Assembly: GCF_016919245.1 (NCBI RefSeq)
Contig: NZ_JAFEJA010000003.1
Location: 124,001-188,000 of the forward strand
DNA from: Streptomyces zhihengii
Lineage (GTDB): Bacteria; Actinomycetota; Actinomycetes; Streptomycetales; Streptomycetaceae
Reading direction: 5' to 3'
Length of the DNA stretch: 64,000 bases
Position 1 is the first letter of the stretch. Every line of letters begins with the position of its first letter. Below, in pieces: positions 19,104 to 28,634 of this stretch. The notes under the pieces were generated by a model that saw only the letters and a list, made by a program, of their open reading frames with translations, was not told the origin of the DNA and searched no databases. Both the position numbers and the translations under genes were made by a program.

Positions 19104-21932
19104 GTGAAACTGACCCCGAACCTTGGACCTATGGGCCCACGAGCCCTCGTGGCGCGAAGTGTCGGAAACACGCTGCTCGTGCATCCCCGCCGCGCGCTGA
19201 ACACGACAGCACAAGCCTTCGCCGAAAGCCTGGCAACGGACCACCAGCACAACCTTGTAGTTCTCGATCTTCCCCCGCGGCCCGAATCATCGGCCCTGGA
19301 GTCCCTGGCCCGTGTACTCCATCGGCGTTCAGGGAGCTTCCGCTTGGTGCCGGGGCAGCACTGCTCGGGTGCAGAGGTGAGCGAAACAGCGCAATGGCTG
19401 GCTGACAAGCTCGATCGCGTCGTATTGGCGCCGGATGGAACCCTGCTGGCGACGGCCGGCGGGGCCCTCTTCGTGCCCCCTGGCGCGGGGCTGGGATGGT
19501 TGCGACACCAGTCCGGCAGGCCTGCTATGCCGGACTCGCGGCGCTTTCCCAAGCCTCACTGGGAGTACTCGATCCCTGACGAACCCGTAGCCAGCGGACA
19601 GTACGCCACAGCCGAGCCGATAGCGGGAGGGGTGTGGCTGCATTGTGATCAAGGCGAACTGGATGAGGCGCGCCAGCAGCTGGCCGACAGGGTCATCGCT
19701 GACTCCGAACTGCTCGCCGTAGTGCTGGGAGCGCCAGGCGGCGCTCCGCTGCCGCTGCAGAGCGTAGTGGCGTTCTGGGACACCCTCGCGACCAGCATGC
19801 GGCCACGAGTTCGGTTCGTTCCCTACGGTCGTGTCGAACTGCCGGACAATGTTGAACTGGGGCAGGCCCTCGCCGACCTGCTCTCCCACGGTGCGATCGT
19901 GTACAACGGCCTGCCGGCAGTCGGGCAGGCCGGTGACGCCGTCCAAATCCACACACTTCGCGAGGACGGGCCACTCGGCTGGCGGCCCTACGTGAGTGAG
20001 TTGGCGTATACACCGCAGGCCCTGACCGGTGGGCGCCCCTCTCCACCAGTGCCTCTCAGCTGCCGACCGCCGATCCAGGGACTCAAGGAGATCCGCCGCG
20101 GCGTTTACCAGTTCGCCGCCGACGCAACGCTGGAAATCGTCCAGAGCGGCCTGTGGCTCCGGTCCCCTGAGGAACCGGAGGACTCGGACGGCATCCGACA
20201 CAGGCCTGCTGACGCCCGGCACGCCACCATCCTCTTCGACGAGTCCACGCCGCAGGTAGCGGCACGCATGCGTGGCCTGGCACACGAGCTGCTCGAACAG
20301 CTCGACCCGTCAACGCGACGTCACAGTCTGATCGTGCCAGCCGGTGGCGCGGGATCACGCAGTGTTCCGGCGGCGGCAGAATCGAATGGTGCCAACTCTC
20401 AAACGGCCTCTACACCGGTCATCGAGCGGTATGAGGGGCCTGACACGTCGGTCAGCCCAGATGCGACGATCAGTATCGCTGAGCCAACACCATCCCCCTT
20501 CGCGCCTCAGAACAGTCAGCGACTGACGCCTCTGCCACCGCGGCCGACGACACCTCCGCTTGCGGCACCGAACCCCGTAACTCCAGTTGAGGCACCCGCA
20601 ATGGCTCCCATGTGGGTGCCTACGCCGACGCAGAGCACTGCCGAGCCCCGCTCTCAAGCTGAAGGCGGCCCGCAGCCCGGAGTCGACCGAAGGCGAGACG
20701 ACCCGACGCCAGCACCCTGGAGCAGCGCACTCCCGACAGTCGCAAGCCCGCCTCCCACCGGCATGCGCCTCGAGTCGGCCTCGACGCCCATTGCTGCGGC
20801 CTCTGCCCTTGCCGGAGATATGCCTGACCTGCTGGCGAACCAGGAAACACCGTCAGGTGTTGCGCTAAGTGCCGCGAACGATGGGCACGCCTCTGCCTCA
20901 CAGCGGGATGCGGGACACAGCCAGCGACCGGACGACCTGCCGGACACGCCGGCCCAGGGCGCCGAGGTGAATGACAGTGCCCTCCAACGGGTGACAGGCT
21001 CAGCCCTCTCTGCCCTAGACGACGAGGCGAGTCCGTCGCCCCCGGCAGAGGACCTAGGCCTGGAGGGTGAACCTGAACCCGCAGCACCACCGGTGCATGT
21101 TCAGCCAGTGCCGGACGAGTCGGCCAGCGCTACACCGCGGGCCATGGACCTCTCTCGCGAGCGTGCGTCTTTGCGAGCCCACCTGGGGCAGCGGTACGAC
21201 GCCGCTGCAGGTTCGGTGTCCCGGGTCATGTCGGAATCTCCGGGCCTGCGCGCCGGCGGCAGCATCCCGGGCATGGTCGACGACCTCGTGGCTGTGTTCG
21301 TCTACCTGACCAACACAGCGGGGCAAGTGAACGATGCCCTGCGGCGTGGTCAAACCGGCCCGCACGTACCGTTGGCCCGCTGCGTCACGTCCGGCCTGAC
21401 CCGATTGCCGACGTACCGCGGGGCCACGATTCTTCGCGCCACATTGACCGAGGACGAACGAGCTTGGTACCGCGAAGGTGCTGCCGTGGTCGAGTGGGGC
21501 TTTTGCGGTGCGCTGACCACAGCCCGTCCCGGTCTGCCTGGAAATACGGACATCCTGATCTGGTCCAGGACGGCCCGCCGGACAACGCTGATGGATGCAC
21601 AGGTTCCCGACCGCGTCCTGTTTCTTCCAGGCACGGTTTTCAAGGTTCTACATACCTCCAGCGGGGACCGGAACCAAATCATGTTGCGCGAACTTGCTCC
21701 CTCGGAGGTAGCTGCAGACGGCGCCCCCACAGCGCGCGTTGCACTCGACGACACCGCCCTGACCGGCCTCGCGGCTGCCGCAGAAGCGGTTCGGAGCGCG
21801 CGCAGTATTGAGCCTCTACCCGAGGCCTATACCTGGGCCTTCCACACCCCGCCGGGATTGATTCCCGTGACCGCTGTGCCGCGGTCGGCGGATGCAGATG
21901 AGACCGTACCTCCAGCAGACACAACGGGATGA
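19104..21932 (+). CDS. Type VII secretion locus protein with C-terminal ADP-ribosyltransferase-like domain
   Basis: About 942 residues from GTG 19104; the open frame extends to a TTG at 19017 and ATG 19131 is an alternative. Residues about 1-410 form an alpha/beta region with RALNTTAQAFAESLA and LVVLDLPPRP, of unknown fold. Residues about 420-660 are a Pro/Ser/Ala-rich linker. The C-terminus resembles the R-S-E ADP-ribosyltransferase fold: an LTNTAGQVNDALRRG helix, PTYRGATILRA (Arg772), EWGFCGALTTA in the S-T-S position (no clear Ser) and IMLRELAPSE (Glu863). It may be a secreted toxin or a locus component. Altered motifs leave activity open. Confidence 0.6.
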   Translation: MKLTPNLGPMGPRALVARSVGNTLLVHPRRALNTTAQAFAESLATDHQHNLVVLDLPPRPESSALESLARVLHRRSGSFRLVPGQHCSGAEVSETAQWLADKLDRVVLAPDGTLLATAGGALFVPPGAGLGWLRHQSGRPAMPDSRRFPKPHWEYSIPDEPVASGQYATAEPIAGGVWLHCDQGELDEARQQLADRVIADSELLAVVLGAPGGAPLPLQSVVAFWDTLATSMRPRVRFVPYGRVELPDNVELGQALADLLSHGAIVYNGLPAVGQAGDAVQIHTLREDGPLGWRPYVSELAYTPQALTGGRPSPPVPLSCRPPIQGLKEIRRGVYQFAADATLEIVQSGLWLRSPEEPEDSDGIRHRPADARHATILFDESTPQVAARMRGLAHELLEQLDPSTRRHSLIVPAGGAGSRSVPAAAESNGANSQTASTPVIERYEGPDTSVSPDATISIAEPTPSPFAPQNSQRLTPLPPRPTTPPLAAPNPVTPVEAPAMAPMWVPTPTQSTAEPRSQAEGGPQPGVDRRRDDPTPAPWSSALPTVASPPPTGMRLESASTPIAAASALAGDMPDLLANQETPSGVALSAANDGHASASQRDAGHSQRPDDLPDTPAQGAEVNDSALQRVTGSALSALDDEASPSPPAEDLGLEGEPEPAAPPVHVQPVPDESASATPRAMDLSRERASLRAHLGQRYDAAAGSVSRVMSESPGLRAGGSIPGMVDDLVAVFVYLTNTAGQVNDALRRGQTGPHVPLARCVTSGLTRLPTYRGATILRATLTEDERAWYREGAAVVEWGFCGALTTARPGLPGNTDILIWSRTARRTTLMDAQVPDRVLFLPGTVFKVLHTSSGDRNQIMLRELAPSEVAADGAPTARVALDDTALTGLAAAAEAVRSARSIEPLPEAYTWAFHTPPGLIPVTAVPRSADADETVPPADTTG

Positions 21933-22136
21933 CGCGAGGGCGCCGTCATGGCGTCTCCCCGTCACCCTCTGCTCGCAAGGAAGTGAGCAGTTGCGCGTCG
22001 GCAATTGAGTAGTTGGTATTTGCCAACATGCTCCTCCTGCGGAGCATCCTAGGGGCAGTTCAGGAAGATGTAGCTGTACGACTGGCCACTTCACCCTGAG
22101 ATCCCTCGGAGTGTGCAGCCGCGACCGGTTAACTTC
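21933..22136. other. Intergenic region with small hairpin
   Basis: Contains the inverted repeat ATGCTCC..GGAGCAT at 22028-22047 (7-bp stem, 6-base loop), a candidate terminator between the ART-like gene and whatever follows. Otherwise nothing is recognised. Confidence 0.35.
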
Positions 22137-22370
22137 CTAAGCGGCTACGTAACGCGGTCCCTCTGCTCGACGGCCCCCGGCGGATGCCGCAGTAGGCAAT
22201 GGCATGACTCCTCTCCCACCCGCTTTCACCACGACCTGCGGAAGGAACAGATGCCCCGTCAGGCCTAAAGCCACCGGCCACTGGTCGCCTGCCAGCCATG
22301 AGGCGGTCAGGAGCCAGGTGACGGCCCACGCGGCGGCTACCGGAGCGATGCCATGAACTGTTCCGCGCAC
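22137..22370 (-). CDS. Possible small membrane protein
   Basis: 77 codons from a GTG start. Two hydrophobic stretches, GIAPVAAAWAVTWLLTASWLA and WPVALGLTGHLFLPQVVV, are followed by a small polar tail. It runs opposite to the surrounding secretion genes, has no clear ribosome site and no recognised family. The hydrophobic pattern makes it more plausible than other short frames here, but it may be chance. Confidence 0.3.
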   Translation of the reverse strand: MRGTVHGIAPVAAAWAVTWLLTASWLAGDQWPVALGLTGHLFLPQVVVKAGGRGVMPLPTAASAGGRRAEGPRYVAA

Positions 22371-22538
22371 AGAGCACTCTGAGGCTCTGCGTGCACTCCG
22401 AGAGGGCGGCGCGTTGGATCCGGCACCTGTGGAACGTCATATGGCTGACTCCTCGGAGCGACCACGCCGGCGAACCAGGCCAGTGACGGACCACGGATGG
22501 ACGACGTCCGTGACGGCCACTCGTGAGGAGGCCCAGGC

Positions 22539-25500
22539 GTGTCACGCCAGGTACTGACCGTCGCCCCGGACGGGTCGGCAGGCTTTCGCACCATCGCGGA
22601 GGCGCTCGCACACGCGCGCACTGGCGCGGTGATCAGTGTCCGCCCCGGCACATACGCCGAGAACCTCACCGTCTCCACACGGGTGACCATTGTCGCCGAG
22701 GGCGCTCACGGCAGTGTCGAAATCTGCCCAAGGCGCGGAACAGCCGTAACGCTTCAAGCCGACGCTGCCAAGCTCACGGACCTCGTTCTGCGGGGCAAGG
22801 ACGAAGATCTGCCCGTAGTGGACGCCCAGCGCGGCCAGGCCGCCATGGACGGATGCGAGATCGTCGGTTCGGCCTGGACAGCTTTGGTTGCGCGAGGCAC
22901 CGGTTCCGTTGCCCTACGAGACTGCAGAGTGAGCAACCCCCGTGGCGCCGGTCTCGTCATCACGTCGACGGTAGAAAGCTTGGTCGAATCCTGCACGATC
23001 GAGCACCTCGAGACGTCAGGTGTCGTCATTGGTGACCGCGGCAACTTGAGAATCCTGAACTGCACCGTTCGCGACGCTCGCGGCAACGGCATCTTCGCCA
23101 ACAGCGAGGCGCAGGGCGAAGTGAAGAACTGCGACATCTCGTCCACCACCAAGCCCGGCATCGCTCTCGAAGAACGCTCGAGCATCCAGGTGAGCCGCAC
23201 CACCGTGCACGATGTCGACGTGGCCATCCACATCGCCAGCGAGGGCCGGACGACACTGGACGAAGTAGAGGCGACAAGCACCACAGGCGCCGGCATCGTC
23301 GTGTCCGGTGACGCCAACCCCGTGCTGCGCGCCTGCCGAACTTCCCGCACCCAGGGCCACGGAGTGCTTATCGTGGGTCAGGCACGCGGCACGTTCGAAG
23401 GGTGCTCGCTCGACTCCTCCGTCGCGCCCGCACTCAAGGTGAGCGGTTCATGCTCTCCCTCACTGATCGGGCTCTCTGTCCGCGACTGTGCTGACACGGC
23501 TGTCCTGTTGGAAGAGGACTCCACGGCAGAGTTCGACCGCTTGGAGATCTCCGGCGCAGCAGGCGCCGGAGTGAGTATTCGCTTCAGCGCCAACCCGCTG
23601 CTGCGTCGCGCACGGATCGTCGGGGCGAAGGGCAACGGGGTTGAGGTCGTCCAGGACGGCCGAGGGCGCCTTGAAGACTGCGAGATCGTAGACTCCGGAG
23701 GAGCCGGCATCCGTGTCGACAGTGGAGGGAACGCGCAGATCGGCGGGGGAGTGGTGCGCGCATCCGCGGCCGGAGGGCTTTCAGTCGGGGCAGAGGGAAG
23801 CGCTTCGATCCGCGACTGCGAGATTCACACTGCAGCGCGCGCCGGAGTGCTGGTCGAACAAGACGGCAATCTGGCCGCCACGCGTGTGCGCGTCGTGCGC
23901 AGCGACGGACACGGAGCACTGCTGGCTACCGGCGGCCGTGGCTCCTTCAACGCCTGTGAGTTCAGCGAGAGCGCCCGCGACGGTGTGCATGTGGAGTCGA
24001 CCGAGGCGGTGTCACTCGTCAACTGCACCACCCGTGACAACCGGGGTGGGGGTCTCATCCAGACGCGGCCCGGGGACCGGCTCGCAGTGGACGGCCTCAC
24101 CAGTTCGAACAACGGCAGACGCGACGCCTACGGCCTCGGCGAAGCCCAGGGTGCGGACCCGGCAGGGACGGGACCTCTCGGGGACGGCTCGGCGGAAGCG
24201 CGGGAAGAGGGTCCTCTCGCCGAGTTGGAGCTGCTCATCGGCCTGGACAATGTCAAGCGCCAGGTTCGCATGCTGGTGAACTTGACCCAGCTTGCTCAGC
24301 GGCGTGCGCGGCTCGGCATGTCAGCGCCTCCTATGAGTCGCCATCTCGTTTTCGCCGGCCCCCCCGGTACCGGTAAGACCACCGTCGCCCGGCTCTACGG
24401 CGCGGTTCTCGCGGAGCTCGGGGCCTTGCGCTCAGGGCACCTCGTGGAAGTCTCTCGCGCCGATCTGGTGGCGCAGGTCATTGGCGGCACCGCCATCAAG
24501 ACCACCGAAACCTTCAACCGTGCCCTGGGCGGCGTGCTTTTCATCGATGAGGCATACGCCCTGACCTCTGACAGCCGTGGTTCAGGTCCGGATTTCGGAC
24601 GCGAGGCCGTGGACACCTTGCTCAAGCTCATGGAAGACCACCGCGACGATGTCGTCGTGATCGCCGCCGGCTACTCCCAGGAGATGCACTCGTTCCTCGG
24701 ATCCAACCCCGGCCTTGCCTCGCGATTTTCCCGAACGGTCGAGTTCGAGAATTACAGCGTGCCCGAGCTGGTCATGATCATCGAAAGTATGTGTGCCACT
24801 CACCAATACGAGTTGGATGAAGGAACAACCAAGGCTCTGGCCGACCACTTCGAGCGCATGCCACGCGACGCTACCTTCGGTAACGGCCGTGCCGCCCGAC
24901 AGGTCTTCGAGGAAATGGTTGACCGCCAGGCATTCCGTCTGGCCACTCATCCGGACGTCGGGGAGTCCGATCTGCGCACGCTCCTCGCCGAAGACGTGAG
25001 CGACGAAGCCGCAGCAGCCATCAGTGACGACCCTTCCCTTCGCCCACGGGAAGACGATCCGCTGGAGCAACTAGCGGAGATGGTCGGTCTCGAAGAGGTC
25101 AAGCGAGACGTCACGGACATGGTGAACCTCCTGTCCGCCGCACGACAACGCGAGGCTGCAGGCCTCCCCTCGCTACGGATCAGCAACCATCTGGTCTTCA
25201 CGGGCCCACCCGGCACCGGTAAGACCACCGTTGCCCGTCTCTATGCCACCCTGCTCGTCTCCCTGGGGGTTCTTCCCAGAGGACAGCTGGTGGAGGTGGC
25301 CCGGGCCGATCTCGTCGGCCGCTACATCGGCCACACCGCCCAACTCACACGCGACGCCTTCGAACGCGCCATCGGCGGCGTGCTTTTCATCGACGAGGCC
25401 TACACACTGACGCCACGCGGCCCGTCCGCTGGCTCGGACTTCGGCCAAGAAGCCGTGGACACATTGCTCAAGCTGATGGAGGACCACCGCGACGAAGTCG

Positions 25501-25871
25501 TCGTCATCGTCGCGGGATACACCGACGAAATGAACCATTTCCTTGCCTCCAACCCGGGACTCACCTCCCGGTTCTCCCGGCGAGTACGCTTCACCGACTA
25601 CTCCTCGCAAGACCTGGTCACCATCGTTCGCCAGCACGCAGCAGCATCGGGATACGAGTGCGGCCCAGACACCGCGGCCATGCTGCAGACCTACTTCGAC
25701 TCGCTGCCCCGCGACCGCAGCTTCGGAAACGCACGTCTGGCCCGGCAGGTACTGGAAGAGATGAGCACACGCCAAGCAAGTCGCCTGAGCGCTCTGGCCG
25801 CCCCCACGATCGACGATTTGCGCATGCTGCTCCCACAGGACATAGGCCGCAGGGGAGCGGCACATGGGTGA
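22539..25871 (+). CDS. Beta-helix protein fused to two EccA/CbxX AAA+ ATPase modules
   Basis: 1110 residues, GTG start behind GAGGAGG. Residues about 1-520 are repeated short units of the form N-x-x-x-x-x-D/N-C-x-I/V typical of a right-handed parallel beta-helix. Two CbxX/EccA-like AAA+ domains follow: Walker A GPPGTGKTT at 607-615 (Lys613) and 889-897 (Lys895), each with GGVLFIDEAY as Walker B and an SRFSR arginine region. EccA proteins of ESX systems have an N-terminal TPR domain and one AAA+ module, handling secreted substrates in the cytosol. Here the TPR is replaced by a beta-helix and the ATPase is doubled. It overlaps the mycosin gene by 8 bases. Confidence 0.85.
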   Translation: MSRQVLTVAPDGSAGFRTIAEALAHARTGAVISVRPGTYAENLTVSTRVTIVAEGAHGSVEICPRRGTAVTLQADAAKLTDLVLRGKDEDLPVVDAQRGQAAMDGCEIVGSAWTALVARGTGSVALRDCRVSNPRGAGLVITSTVESLVESCTIEHLETSGVVIGDRGNLRILNCTVRDARGNGIFANSEAQGEVKNCDISSTTKPGIALEERSSIQVSRTTVHDVDVAIHIASEGRTTLDEVEATSTTGAGIVVSGDANPVLRACRTSRTQGHGVLIVGQARGTFEGCSLDSSVAPALKVSGSCSPSLIGLSVRDCADTAVLLEEDSTAEFDRLEISGAAGAGVSIRFSANPLLRRARIVGAKGNGVEVVQDGRGRLEDCEIVDSGGAGIRVDSGGNAQIGGGVVRASAAGGLSVGAEGSASIRDCEIHTAARAGVLVEQDGNLAATRVRVVRSDGHGALLATGGRGSFNACEFSESARDGVHVESTEAVSLVNCTTRDNRGGGLIQTRPGDRLAVDGLTSSNNGRRDAYGLGEAQGADPAGTGPLGDGSAEAREEGPLAELELLIGLDNVKRQVRMLVNLTQLAQRRARLGMSAPPMSRHLVFAGPPGTGKTTVARLYGAVLAELGALRSGHLVEVSRADLVAQVIGGTAIKTTETFNRALGGVLFIDEAYALTSDSRGSGPDFGREAVDTLLKLMEDHRDDVVVIAAGYSQEMHSFLGSNPGLASRFSRTVEFENYSVPELVMIIESMCATHQYELDEGTTKALADHFERMPRDATFGNGRAARQVFEEMVDRQAFRLATHPDVGESDLRTLLAEDVSDEAAAAISDDPSLRPREDDPLEQLAEMVGLEEVKRDVTDMVNLLSAARQREAAGLPSLRISNHLVFTGPPGTGKTTVARLYATLLVSLGVLPRGQLVEVARADLVGRYIGHTAQLTRDAFERAIGGVLFIDEAYTLTPRGPSAGSDFGQEAVDTLLKLMEDHRDEVVVIVAGYTDEMNHFLASNPGLTSRFSRRVRFTDYSSQDLVTIVRQHAAASGYECGPDTAAMLQTYFDSLPRDRSFGNARLARQVLEEMSTRQASRLSALAAPTIDDLRMLLPQDIGRRGAAHG

Positions 25872-27192
25872 CGGTGGACGCCGCCCAGCGGGCGGCGATC
25901 TGCACGGGCGCCCCCGCTGCCCCCGGAACGACGCACGACCGAGTAGTTCAACAAGGGGCTCGCGCAGCGGTTCCGCACGAGGTCACCTACGCTCAGTCTC
26001 CTGCGTGCTTGCCTCACTGCTTGCCGTCTCCGCCCTGGGGGTGCTGCCGGCGGCGGCCACTCCGCGGGAGCCAGTCAAAGTGCCTCGCATCCCTACGACC
26101 CTCTCCAGTACGAGAGGTTGCACCGGCCCGTCGAGTGCCAAGATCGAAGGCTCACCATGGGAGCAGCAGCAGCTCGAACTGACCCGCGCATGGAAGATGG
26201 CCAGCGGGGAGGGAGTGACGGTAGCCGTCGTCGACACTGGCGTATCGAGGACAGCCACAGCCGTTGCCGGACGCGTTTCCAGCCGCGGCGACGCGAGTAA
26301 CGACTGTGTCGGGCACGGCAGCTTCGTTGCCGCGCTCATCGCCGGTCGCGTAGATGAGCGGGTGCCGTTTGGCGGAGTAGCGCCGAAAGCGCAAGTTCTT
26401 GCTGTCCGGGGCACGGACCAACGAGGGCTGGCCAGTGCGGGGACGGTGGCACTGGGCATACGCACTGCCGCCGACGCCGGGGCAGAGATCATCCACGTCT
26501 CAGCGGCGCTGCGCACCGGGTCGGCTGAGTTGATGACGGCCGTCGCCGATGCATTGGGCAATGGTGCTGTCATTGTCGCGCCGGCAGCCCCCGATGCGGA
26601 GTCCGCAACCGGTGCTGACGCTCCGCAGAGCTATTGGCCGGCTGCCTATCCAGGAGTGCTGTCCGTGTGGGGGGTCGGTCCTGACGGCAATGCGCCGACT
26701 GGAACGCCGGTGCCCCTCGAGGCCGACCTCCGAGCGCCCGGTGACAAGATCGTCAGTACTGGTCCACGGGGGTCGGGTCACTTTCTTGGCTCAGGATCTT
26801 CCCTGGCCGCCGCTTTCGCAACGGGCACTGCCGCACTCGTACTATCCGACGAGCCTGACCTGACAGGCCGCGAAGTAAGCAGGCGCCTGCTCACCACTGC
26901 TTTTCCCGCACGAGTTCCTTACCTCGACCCCTACGCAGCCGTGACTGCGGTCCAGGACAGAGCTGCGTCTCCTGGCGTCGTTTCTCGACGTCCAGCGCCC
27001 GTCGACATGCCGGTCACCAACCCGGCCGAGCATCGCGCCATCAGCCGCTCGATCGTCGTCCTTGTCGCAGGTGTCCTTCTCATCGTCGTGGTCGCATGCG
27101 TCGTCATCGCCGTTCCCCGTGGGCGTTCTCGAGGATGGCAGCCCCGAAAGGCGCAACCTGTACACCCGAATGCGAATGACCCATCTGTGTAA
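25864..27192 (+). CDS. mycP: Mycosin-type subtilisin protease (MycP) of the type VII system
   Basis: 442 residues. A signal peptide (VLASLLAVSALGVLPAAAT) follows a long basic N-terminal extension. The S8 protease domain has Asp124 in VAVVDTGVS, His151 in CVGHGSFVAALIAG and Ser313 in GSGSSLAAAF. A C-terminal membrane anchor (IVVLVAGVLLIVVVACVVIAV) and short basic tail follow. This is the mycosin layout, a membrane-bound protease required for ESX secretion. The oxyanion-hole Asn of the usual V-x-A-A-G-N motif is not evident (VIVAPAAPD instead), and GTS is replaced by GSS, so activity may be reduced. Translation is coupled to the AAA+ gene. Confidence 0.88.
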   Translation: MGDGGRRPAGGDLHGRPRCPRNDARPSSSTRGSRSGSARGHLRSVSCVLASLLAVSALGVLPAAATPREPVKVPRIPTTLSSTRGCTGPSSAKIEGSPWEQQQLELTRAWKMASGEGVTVAVVDTGVSRTATAVAGRVSSRGDASNDCVGHGSFVAALIAGRVDERVPFGGVAPKAQVLAVRGTDQRGLASAGTVALGIRTAADAGAEIIHVSAALRTGSAELMTAVADALGNGAVIVAPAAPDAESATGADAPQSYWPAAYPGVLSVWGVGPDGNAPTGTPVPLEADLRAPGDKIVSTGPRGSGHFLGSGSSLAAAFATGTAALVLSDEPDLTGREVSRRLLTTAFPARVPYLDPYAAVTAVQDRAASPGVVSRRPAPVDMPVTNPAEHRAISRSIVVLVAGVLLIVVVACVVIAVPRGRSRGWQPRKAQPVHPNANDPSV

Positions 27193-27198
27193 GAGATC

Positions 27199-27877
27199 TT
27201 GAAAAGGCCTTACACATGTCGATACGTGACGAGGCAGGGGCGAAGCCGAGGAAGGCCTTGTGGATGTCGTCGCGTCACGGCGTACTGGCGCACCCATCTG
27301 ACCCTGCGCCAACTTGCTCCGCTGTTCGGGATCTCGAAGTCAGCGGCCGATCGCATCATCGGCCGCACCGGTCCGTTGTTGGCGCTGCAAGCCAGGAAGC
27401 GGTTCCGCAGGGACACAGTTCTTATCGTCGACGGCACGTTGGTGCCCACCCGCGACCACAAGATCGCGGAGCAGTCGAAGAACTATCCGCTACTCCACGA
27501 ACCACCTTGGTCATCGACGCCAGCACCCGCCTGATCGTCGTCGTCGGCCAGCCCTTGCCCGGCAACCGCAACGACTGGCGGGCCTGGACCGAGTCCGGCG
27601 CCAAAGCCGCCGTTGGCACCACGACCACCATCGCCGATGGCGGCTACCGGGGAACAGGGCTGGTCATCCCACATCGCCGCCATGCGAAGAACCAGGAACT
27701 GCCCGCCTGGAAGCAGACGCACAACAAGCCCCACAAGCAGGTCCGGGCCCGTGTCGAGCACGTATTCGCCCGCATGAAAACGTGGAAGATCCTTCGCGAC
27801 TGCCGACTGAAAGGCGACGGCGTCCACCACGCGGCCTCGGCATCGCTCACCTGCACAACCTCGCACTCACCGGGTGA
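27199..27877 (+). pseudogene. IS5-family transposase remnant
   Basis: Reads as a DDE transposase broken by single-base changes near 27490-27520. The first frame carries an HTH (LTLRQLAPLFGISKSAADRI) and the first Asp (VLIVDGTLVPTRDH). The second frame carries VVGQPLPGNRNDWRAW, the second Asp in TIADGGYRGTG and the Glu in VRARVEHVFARMKTWKIL. The C-terminal IAHLHNLALTG is in a further frame. The N-terminus is also missing. It lies immediately after mycP, so the insertion came within a few bases of that gene. Confidence 0.82.
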
Positions 27878-27937
27878 CGGCGACGGTGTTCATCTCACGG
27901 ATCCATCTCGCCGTTGGTCCAGTGGGGTGTGACGGGG

Positions 27938-28519
27938 TCATGCCCTGCCCGTGCGGTCGATTGCGGCGGCCCGCAGCAGCCCCAGCAGATGGCAGCCCGG
28001 GTATGTGCCGAACACGGGGAACTTCCACCGGTAGTAGCAGGACCAGTAGCTCACCACCCGGCGCTCGGTCCGCGCGAAGAACCCCGGATTGCGTGCGATG
28101 AAGTCTCCGTATGCCAGCCGCTGGGCGGACCCCTCAGAGGGCAGGTCGGAAAGGCCGTGCTGGATGGACTTCAGGATCTCCAAGACGTACTCGCCGGCCA
28201 ACTGCACCACGAACGGCACCGCCCACGGATCGTCAGAACTGGCGATTTGCTCCAGGTGACGCTGGCGGACCAGCCCGTCGCTGTGCCGTGAGTACAGGCA
28301 GTGGAGGATCGCCTGCTGCACCCCTGTCAGGGCGCGCACCACGTCGTCGGGCAGCTCATCCTGATAGATCCGATACGGAATGGCGACGGCTTCATCGCCC
28401 ACGTACACCGAGAACGGCGACACGGGTGCGCTCCGGGCCTCCGGCATGACCGCCAACACCGCCCGAACGTCACTGGCCAGCTGGTGTGGGAACGCCGCAA
28501 CCAGGTCATCGTCGGTCAT
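27938..28519 (-). CDS. Hypothetical protein, unknown function
   Basis: 193 residues from ATG 28519 (MTDDDLVAAFPHQLASDV). The open frame extends to 28621, and ATG 28543 is an alternative. The sequence looks like a soluble globular protein: SPFSVYVGDEAVAIPYRIY, LTGVQQAILHCLYSRHSDGLVRQ, VPFVVQLAGEYVLEILKSI, RVVSYWSCYYRWKFPVFGTY. No catalytic motif or membrane segment is seen. The NF041680-type IS sits just upstream and may have separated it from its promoter. It is not a known T7SS component. Confidence 0.6.
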   Translation of the reverse strand: MTDDDLVAAFPHQLASDVRAVLAVMPEARSAPVSPFSVYVGDEAVAIPYRIYQDELPDDVVRALTGVQQAILHCLYSRHSDGLVRQRHLEQIASSDDPWAVPFVVQLAGEYVLEILKSIQHGLSDLPSEGSAQRLAYGDFIARNPGFFARTERRVVSYWSCYYRWKFPVFGTYPGCHLLGLLRAAAIDRTGRA

Positions 28520-28634
28520 CGCTATGGATCCAGGCTGCTGCATGGCGGAAGCATAGGCGGGTCCGCTCATCCTCGCCCCAGCCTCCGCCGACAGCAGGTT
28601 GTCCGCCTTGCCACCGAGCATTGCGGGACAACCC

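Noticed and set aside
18429..19107. Overlapping plus-strand ORFs before the ART-like gene
   Set aside because: No ribosome sites or domains, and two frames compete over the same DNA.
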